Shown piece after piece: positions 56,842-64,000 of a DNA stretch of 64,000 nt. The DNA comes from Tetraselmis striata (Eukaryota; Chlorophyta; Chlorodendrophyceae; Chlorodendrales; Chlorodendraceae): NCBI GenBank assembly GCA_006384855.1, contig VCJN01003500.1, positions 1 through 64,000 on the forward strand, written 5' to 3'. The translations under genes and the position numbers were made by a program. Below the pieces are notes generated by a model, which searched no databases, was not told the origin of the DNA, and saw only the letters and a program-made list of their open reading frames with translations. The number at the start of each line of letters is the position of its first letter. Within the stretch, counting starts at the first letter, position 1.

Positions 56842-57572
56842 CTACTTCGTGCTCTTCTTGGAGACCTCCTCAAAGCCCTTCTTCAGCTGAGGGCAGGAGC
56901 GGATCGGTGCAGGATGGGGCGGGTCAGTCTGGGGGGGGGGGGGGGGGGGGGGGCAATAGCCGCCGCTTCGACATATGGGGGAGCGCATGGAAGAAGGGGG
57001 ACAAAACGAGGGGGCGAGGATGGCCGCAGGGGTCGGTTACCTCCTCTGAAAACACCTTGGAGAACTCCGACACCTTGGAGGACGCCGTTGTCGTGATCTT
57101 GCTGGAATGCTCCGCGCCTGCAGTGATGCCATCATCCGCATCAGAGCCCCCCCCCCCCCCCCCCCCCCTTGCCCCCCCGCAACCTCTAGTCTGAATGGTG
57201 GGAGAAGGCAGTGGCGGGATGCATCGGGGGGTGATAGGAATGGCGTGCGCACTCTTGGCCGCCATCTCCTTCATCGCCATGTCCGACTTGATGGCAAACT
57301 GCTGGAATGTGCGGCTGCAGAGGGGGGCATGTCGGGCAGTCAGGCATATCGAGGTCCGCTACATCGGCATCTCCCCACTTGCCGCAGCTGGCTCACAGCT
57401 CGCAGTTAAGTCAGCGTGTGCGCATGTGCGCGTGTGGTGCGTGCCCTGCGTGGCTCCTTGCTGGCAGAGTGTGCATGTGGGGGCAGTGAGAGGGGGCGGC
57501 TGACCTGTTGGCCAGCGTGTTCACCAGCAGCTCGTTCGCCACATAGTTGATGACACGGCCGAAGAACGACAT
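56842..57572 (-). CDS. 83-aa conserved-looking small protein (MSFFGRV start)
   Basis: Four short exons on the minus strand join in frame: 57505-57572, 57253-57314, 57041-57117 and 56842-56886. The protein begins MSFFGRVINYVANELLVNTL, continues with LANSRTFQQFAIKSD and a Met/Lys/Ala helix, and ends LKKGFEEVSKKSTK. The N-terminal part resembles a small plant protein family that I recall only loosely (Arabidopsis At2g42310/At3g57785-like). That family has been annotated as linked to mitochondrial complex I, and I am not sure of this link. No signal peptide or clear membrane span is seen; helices and a possible coiled coil are likely. Splice joins, frame and a downstream TGTAA make the gene itself convincing. 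Confidence 0.7.
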
Positions 57573-57660
57573 GGTCTCAGCCGGGTTAGCCTGCTTATCG
57601 GTGTGCCAAGGCCCAGCACCTAAGAGGATTTTTGGGTGTGTGTGTGGGGGGGGAGGGGGG

Positions 57661-58000
57661 CGGGGGAGGGGGGAGGCGGATGATGTCAGCGCTTGTGAGG
57701 AGGGCGGGTGGCAGCGTGGGGAGCCCCCCCCCTCCCCCCCCCCCCCCTTCCCTCCTTGGCCCTGGCCCGCCCTGCAGCAAACGCTGCGCAGTAAAGGGGG
57801 TAAGGTTGTAGGCGGGATATTCGGCGTGGCAGGGCGAAGGGGGGGGAGGGGGGGGGGAGGGGGGAGGCGGATAATGTCAGCGCTTTTGAGGAGGGCGGGT
57901 GGCAGCGTGGGGAGCGTAAAGGAGCCCTGCAGCAACCGCTGCGCAGTAAAGGGGCTAAGGTTGTAGGCGGGATATTCGGCGTGGCAGAGCGAAGGGCGGG
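57661..58000. repeat. Tandem duplication upstream of the 83-aa protein gene
   Basis: A unit of about 130-190 bases is present twice in direct orientation, starting near 57664 and 57860. It contains GGAGGCGGAT, GTCAGCGCTT, GAGGAGGGCGGGTGGCAGCG and GTTGTAGGCGGGATATTCGG. The first copy carries a long C run that the second lacks, and G runs separate the units. The second copy is otherwise nearly identical. Confidence 0.85.
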
Positions 58001-58563
58001 ATGGGGGGGGGGGGGGGGGGGGGGGGCAAAGCGGCGGGAGGGGGGGGATGCCACGTGTTCGTACGTAAAACGGGGGGCTGTAGTGTTCGCCGCCAACTCC
58101 CTCACACTGGCGCAGCAGGCGATAGTTCCGGTGCACGGGTAGCACGGCTTACCTGGGGCTGCCTGCTGAGTGCGAGCTGCTGCGAGTGGGGAAGTGACGC
58201 CCGGTTGGAGAGGGGATGCCGCGACCTTTGCGCTGGAGTGTGCTGCGATGTCGACTGGCTGGCTGCAGAATGTGCACGGAGGTTCTGGCAACGCGTACGA
58301 CTTGCCGATGAAATGCAGCGCTAAGAGGGTTCTGGCCGTCGTAGAGACGCTGCAAGGGTTTCACTGGTGCCAGTCCTGTCCCGGGGGCGAAAAAAACAAA
58401 AAAGAGGGTTCTGCTTAAATGTAGGCTTTTTCCTTTCCCAGTACTTTGCGTGCATTCTCTGGACGCTCTCCCTGTAACCAAAAGGTTCAATGAAATGCAG
58501 CGCGGCGGGGCGGCGAACAGAAAAAATACAAAGCAGGACGAAACTGGGCGGGCCGCGCTGCTG

Positions 58564-58611
58564 ATATTAAATTATGGAACATTTTACCCCGATCCTGGGG
58601 ATCTTCATCCT
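58564..58611. repeat. Left terminal inverted repeat of the Mutator-like element
   Basis: Pairs with 62687-62734 in inverted orientation. About 26 bases around CCGATCC.GGGGATCTTCATCC match nearly perfectly, and the outer 20 match partially. Confidence 0.7.
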
Positions 58612-58770
58612 CTTACCTATTTTGGAAACATTTGCATTTTTACATGATGCTCGTACACTTACCCGTGCACACACTAAAATTATGACAATTGCATATGACA
58701 ATTATAACAATTATGACAATTATATAATCGCGAGTGCGCCTGTAACACAACTGTAACAACTGCTGACTCA

Positions 58771-61700
58771 TTAGTCGCTAGTACCTGTACCTGTAGCAGC
58801 AAAGTGCGCGCCTACGAGTACACGGGCGGCCGCCCAGTACTTGTAGCGACTACTCGTAGTCGCAACATCGCTGCTGCTCAGCAGCAGCATCGCCGCGGCT
58901 CCCTGCGGGCACGTACGCGCATTGTGGCCCATCTCCTGGCACACGCCACATTTCCGGGCCCTCTTGAGAATCTGAAAACCAGCCCCACCATCTCCAGGCT
59001 CCCTGTCCGCCGCCTCGCGCGGACGCGTCCCCGGCTGCGGGACTTCCAGTAGTCCAGGGCGAGAGGTTGCCGCCATTCCGCCAGATACAGGTGCGCCCGC
59101 TCTCTCGGAGCTACCAACCGGGGTCGGCGTGCTGTGGGAGGTTCTCTCGCGGCTGGTGGTGTGGTCGACTTGTTGTAGGGGCTGAGGTTGGGCTGCAGGT
59201 CGGTTACGGACACCGAGTCGGTTAGCACCCTGAGGGCGCCCCTTCCCACGCACAACGTCAGGGTTTAACACAACAGAAGCGGAAGCGCGACTCAGCACGC
59301 GGCCTGAGGCGTGCATCGAACCGCCGCCCATCTCCTCAGTCGGTGCAGACGCGAAGCCCTTCAGGGCTGAGTACAACCCCTCGTGTGCGTTGGTGTCGAT
59401 AGCTCGCTCGATTGCCTTCTTAGCCTCGCCTAGCAAGGTACCCCATAGCCGCTTGAGTGTGAGATCCTTTGCGAGCTGCGTGTTGCTCTCCTCGTCAGTG
59501 CCGGAGGCCGTCTGTGGACAATAGGTAGGACTGGGGTAGAGTAGACGCTGGCAGGCAAAATGCGCTTGGGGGGCAGCAGGGTTGTCGAAGGTGTGCAGCC
59601 GTACCGACGAGGGACTGAGTGGTTGTGCTTGCTTGAACCAGAGGTCGTTCACCAAGCCCCTGTGGAAGGTGGCCGCTGTGCTGCAGCACAGCACTGCCCA
59701 GTAGTGTCGGCAAGGTACTCCACAGCGCACGCCGGACCCGCATGTGCAAGTGTGCGCCTGGTAAGCATCCCGGCCCTGAAGCTTGCCGTGTTGCATAACG
59801 AAGTGGGGGTTGGTGGGCTTGTCCGTCACAGTGTGCAAGATGCCAACCTTGAAGCATCTCAGGTCAGCATGGTGCTGCGCAGGCACAGCTCCTCGAAGGT
59901 CTGGAACCGAGGGTGGTCAGCGAGGTCTGGGTCAATGGACGGAAATGGCCGGAGGTCGGCCGTAGTAGTAGTAGACGGATCATCCACCAAGGTGAGGGGC
60001 ACCTCTGTAGCCCTGTAGTTTGCACCCGCCATCATTTGCTTCTGCATCATCGCCATCCCGTAGCCTGTGAGTGCCTCCTTCATCTCCTCCGTGATTCCTG
60101 GGTAGCAACTAGCCGCGTATGTTCTCGCGCTCGTTGCATGCACCTGCACACCGCCATTGTTCATCAAATGAAAACAAAATAGGCTAGTATCGTGTCAATC
60201 AAGCACTTCTGGTATACAGCATTTGTGCGGGGTATACCTCATCCTTGGCTGAAGCAACAACTAACTTCGCTTCTTCTCGCGCCTCCTTCAGTAGCACTTG
60301 ATCAAACAACTTGGAGAGTGGACTCTGGCCGGACAAATGTGCCTTGAAGTGGCGGTTCAGACCCTCGCCACGTTGTGTGGACACAGCGCCAGTGGAAAAC
60401 CTGGTGTGCCTGAAGCCTGCCCAGTACCTAACATTGGGAGTAAGGTGGTTGTCAAGGTACGGCGCTGCCTTAGGCCAACGTTGCTTGAGGGCATTGTACT
60501 CCTCCCAAAAAACTGTCTCCGACATGTATTGCTGGCGCTGCTTGAATTCTGAAGAAAAGTCATGGTAACTGCCGGCCAGCGCGGACATGAGATGCTTCCG
60601 AAGATTCTGGTGGAGATGCCATAAGCACCACAAGTGCAAAGCCAGCGGGAAGATAGATGCCACGGCCGCACAGACTCCTGGATCCGCATCTGTGAGGAGT
60701 AGCTGCGGAGGAATTCCAACTGCTTCAAGGTAACACTGTAGCTGCCTCTCATAGTCTGTTGTGGCCTCCTTTGAGGAAAGAGCGATAGCAAGCAACACTG
60801 TTTGACCATGCCTGCACACACACACAAGATCACAAAAGATGGCGTAACTTGCCAAATTGTGGCACAGTGCGAACAGCGGGGATGGATGGAGCTCAGCGGC
60901 GACGGCAGAGCTGTTGGGTGTGGGCGGCGGGAGGGCTGGCGCGACACAAGGATAGCGCCATATACCAGCACGCATTGGGGTTGGAGAGGGGGGGGGGGGT
61001 GTAAAGGTGACACATGACATGGGGGCAGCGCCAACATGTAATGGGGCTGGAGGAAGGGTGCACACCGGTTAGGAGCTGAGAACAACCCGCATGGTAGCTT
61101 GAAGCGGTTGGTCTTGTAGGTGTTGTCATGGATGATAACTTGATAAAGGTCATAGGCCATGTCTCGTTGCCTCGGGCTCATCCAGAAGAGATGGGTGAGT
61201 TGACTCGTCACGGGGTCGACTTTGAACCTGCATGAATGAGCATGTTGTATTAGTTTGCGCACATCATCATATTTGTTTGATCATTTGTTGGCGCGATTAC
61301 CTTACAAACCATCTTACATCCTCTTGCTGCAAACGCAGGAGCTCCTGCAGCAGCAGACTAGCATCCATACTCCCCCCGCCTGTTGGAGTTCTTATGTTGA
61401 CAACGTCTTTCACAGTGATAAGCGGGGCGTTGGGAAACTTTTTCCTGAAGCATGTAAGGACGTTCTCCGGGGCAATTCCTGCGTTAGCTAGAGAAGTGAT
61501 GAACTCCTGCATGTCTACGGTAAGGTTGGCCACCCGGTTTTGGTAGGACTAGACCAACTCCGAAAGTGGTCGGTGGTTGTGCTTCATGTTTGTTGTAGCC
61601 AGCTTCCACAAGCCATCAACCTGCCGCCGGACGTTCAATCTAGACAGCACAAACATATAAGTCGCATGTTGTAAAAACCACTATTTGCTAAGCACTTGGT

Positions 61701-62479
61701 ATGATTTGAAGCCTGGCTGGACACGCACAAATAGGGGGGGAGGGGGGTGGGGGGGCTTTCCCACCTGAATGGCCACATATCTTCCCCGGAAAGAGCATAC
61801 TGGTTGCCCTTAGCGCGTCGCTGGGATGGATGAGAGAGTCGTCTCCCGCTTTTACGGATGCCTTCCTCCCTTTCCGCCTGCACACGAAGGTGGCCTTCCC
61901 TTGCTTGAGGTCGGCACTTTTTTGAACGAGGTTGAACCCGCATGCTTTGGCCCACTCTTGGCACTCTCCTCTGCAGATTTCGAGCGTGGTGGCGCGGGAA
62001 AGGTCTGGCGCATCGGGGCAACTAGGCCCATACCACTCGTTCGCAAAGTCGTTCGTTTCAGTTTGGGGATATTGGTCGGTCCTTGGGGGGCACTCGTCTC
62101 GACGATGGGGAGCCGAGTCGTCAACGGGTGCACCGATGACCGGCGTTGTGCGAGGGTCCGTCCCGTCGACGAGTGCGTCATGCGCCGCCTCCCTTGTTTG
62201 CTGGCCAATGACGAGATTCTTGTTGCAACCACAGTCATTGACGTCCTCGCTGCCGTTGACAGTCGCGGCGCACATAGCGTGGAAGTGGCCGCCGCAAGAA
62301 CGACAACGGTGCTGAGAGGTGCCCACCTCAATCAGACGCCTCACCCCGCAGGGCCGGACACAGCAGCGCTGCTGGCCTTCAAACGGCGGGACGACCCAGT
62401 CCACGTCCTCGTCGTCCCAAAATTTATCCTCCTCATGTTGCCCAGGGGCGTATGGTTGCGTCGTCGGCAGTGCCTCCAT
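58771..62479 (-). pseudogene. MULE/FAR1-type transposase, interrupted
   Basis: Pieces on the minus strand are: 61856-62479, 61765-61820, 61301-61639, 61066-61227, 60238-60811, about 59865-60143 and 58771-59886. Domains in order are: an N-terminal Cys/His-rich zinc region (CRSCGGHFHAMC); a FAR1-like DNA-binding part (WAKACGFNL, ATFVCRRKG, MKHNHRPL); the DDE core (HDNTYKTNRF, LLTDADPGV, LWCLWHLHQN, STQRGEGLNRHFK); a SWIM finger (CTCGSGVRCGVPCRH); and a C-terminal zinc knuckle (CGVCQEMGHNARTC). GT-AG introns separate most pieces. A TAG at 61549-61551 interrupts the FAR1-like part in frame. The joins near 61820-61856 and 59865-59890 need a frameshift or an implausibly short intron. All catalytic acidic residues are still present, so the inactivation may be recent. 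Confidence 0.8.
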
Positions 62480-62686
62480 GGTGAGTGAGGAAGAGCGTGG
62501 TGGTGGTGGTTTGGCGGGGGGGGGGGGGGGGGGGGGGGGGGACCTGGGGATTGGTCAAAGCGCGTCTCAGTCACTGGTGCTGTGTATGGTACTCGGCCGG
62601 GCGCGGGCACGACGCGCCGGCGGTAGCCGCGCGCGTACTCGTACGCGTACGGCCGTACGTGCCGTACAGGGGGGATGCACATCCTG

Positions 62687-62734
62687 GGATGAAGATCCCC
62701 GGGATCGGGATAGACAATTCCTAAATTATAATAT
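62687..62734. repeat. Right terminal inverted repeat of the Mutator-like element
   Basis: Inverted partner of 58564-58611. It lies about 210 bases upstream of the transposase start, beyond a G run at about 62517-62540. Confidence 0.7.
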
Positions 62735-64000
62735 AAGGGCGTTGCTTACCTGTGTAATAAGGATTTATGTAATAGTCCGGTTGTAATCGGATTTAATCCG
62801 TTGATAATGCCAGATACAAGCGAGCATAGATGCATGCACGTCAGGTCGTCAGCACGTTGCAGACGACGGATTGCCGCTAGCTAGCAATAAGTCAGCAGCG
62901 TATGTATGAGGCGGTTATCCTATAAATTAATGTATAGTAGGGTAGCGACTACTGTACCGTATCCGGGCAGCGACTCGTACGTCACGACGAAGAATTATTC
63001 CAGCGCATACGGCCGCCGTATAGTAGTGTGGTCTCTATGTGCTTCCCACTGCTCAGGCCCTCCTTGGCAAGCAAACGCCACATTCGTTCGTCATCATAAT
63101 TGTAGCATGCACGCGAGTATAGCAAGCTACGGGAGTGAGTGAGGTGCCGCTGTGTTTGTGCAACGACGACGTCGAACATTGCTTGGAAAATCAAACAGCG
63201 CTTGTGGTTGGATAGTAGAAACTGCGAACGTTTGCTGCTCGTCTTCTTTACGCGTTAGGGTCGATCGCTCGATTGGCCGTTATTGTACGTGTGCTTACAT
63301 ATCAAGCAAGGGGGGGGCGGGGCTCTTGTTGCGGGCGGCCTATCGTGTGCGCATACAGTCAGAACTCAGAAACCGGCTCGATGCCACCGCACGGCATTGT
63401 TCCAACAAGCTCAATCAAGAAGACAATCTTGATCCCGTGAAAAGTGGCGTATAGCTGAAACGAATTATGTTGAAATCACACATCAATTTCAAGATAATCT
63501 GTGAAGTGAGATATACTCTGCATGATGCTCTGGGAGTCTAGCGCTCTGGGGAGTCTGAGCGTTGAATATTTTCATATTCAATGCAAACCCGCCTGCAAAT
63601 TTATTTGGTTTTGCTTGGAAATGGCCAAGCTGTCATGCACAACACGGAATTGGTCTATGGTGCCGCCCATCACATGCAGTCAGACAAGGAGGGCCTTGAG
63701 GCAATGTATATCATAATACTGCCCTTTGCGATCATGTGTTTTGTCAGCAGCAGTCCTGTAAGCTATTTTGCCCATTGAAACTCGTAGAATATGGGTGGTG
63801 TCATGCTCACCTCCCAGGTGCAGGACTATACATATAGCAAGCTTTGCAGGAGTCCGGCGGTAGGTGCGCTGACTGAAAACAATATAAGCTATCCCGGCGG
63901 CTGTGTGTGTTGCCAATCGCCACGTCATCTTGTAACGGTGCCTTTTTCCATACAGAGAATCTAGCTCATTTCAATGTGCAGGCCTGCGAAAGCGCGATGC
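62735..64000. other. Right end of the window, no gene recognised
   Basis: About 1.27 kb of moderate GC content. Open frames near 63522-63778 (+) and 63680-63928 (-) have no recognised motifs, and no C or G tracts mark introns here. Confidence 0.45.

Larger units (their letters stand above)
58564..62734 (-). mobile_element. Mutator-like DNA transposon with terminal inverted repeats
   Basis: Imperfect inverted repeats of about 48 bases bound a 4.17-kb segment. The left end (58564-58611) begins ATATTA and contains CCCCGATCCTGGGGATCTTC. The right end (62687-62734), read on the other strand, begins ATATTATAATT and contains CCCGATCCCGGGGATCTTC. Between them lies a minus-strand transposase of MULE type. 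The 9-base sequences immediately outside do not match each other, so either the ends are set a few bases wrong or the duplication has decayed. Confidence 0.72.

Noticed and set aside
58555..62743. Nine-base target duplication around the Mutator-like element
   Set aside because: The bases outside the two inverted repeats (gcgctgctg and aagggcgtt) do not match, so none is claimed.

Overview
The window is nuclear DNA of a green alga, most likely a chlorophyte. Exons are GC-rich and cut by many short GT-AG introns (and a few GC-AG ones). Genes end in the chlorophyte-type polyadenylation motif TGTAA. An internal CCCTAAAA array matches the Chlamydomonas-type telomere repeat, and a predicted protein has a plastid-type leader. 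Introns and untranslated regions carry striking homopolymeric C tracts, usually on the coding strand.

Layout, left to right. 1-3.9 kb: the 3' end of an unidentified + gene, the U5 snRNP protein DIB1/DIM1 (- strand, six exons, 142 aa), and a divergent small two-exon + gene. 3.9-9.3 kb: a plastid-type TerC membrane protein and the TRAPP subunit BET3, with a tRNA-headed SINE-like repeat between them. 9.6-15.5 kb: a ZIP4/SPO22/TEX11-like meiotic TPR protein (- strand). 15.5-20.6 kb: repeat-rich, with a non-LTR retrotransposon fragment. 20.6-26 kb: a cytochrome b5/front-end fatty acid desaturase (ten exons) convergent with CFIm25/NUDT21 (- strand, seven exons). 27.4-36.1 kb: the UFM1 ligase UFL1 (15 exons, 797 aa). 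38.1-48.6 kb: Integrator subunit 4 on the - strand; its 3.9-kb eighth intron holds the complete purine biosynthesis gene PURH on the opposite strand. 49-55 kb: a second copy of the retrotransposon with a perfect 17-bp target-site duplication, C-tract-rich sequence without a recognised gene, and a third SINE-like copy. 55.4-57.6 kb: two neighbouring genes for related single-pass mini-proteins, and an 83-aa protein starting MSFFGRV. 58.6-62.7 kb: a Mutator-like element with terminal inverted repeats and a damaged MULE/FAR1-type transposase gene. 62.7-64 kb: nothing recognised.

The genes are mostly unrelated housekeeping functions: splicing, vesicle tethering, RNA 3'-end processing, UFMylation, Integrator, purine synthesis and lipid desaturation. 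Two themes connect them. First, the CFIm25 protein keeps the residues that read UGUA, and most neighbouring genes end in TGTAA. Second, homopolymer C tracts sit on the sense strand, often immediately after a GTGCCC donor. Exon joins were derived by hand from splice consensus, reading frame and remembered family sequences; no database search was run.
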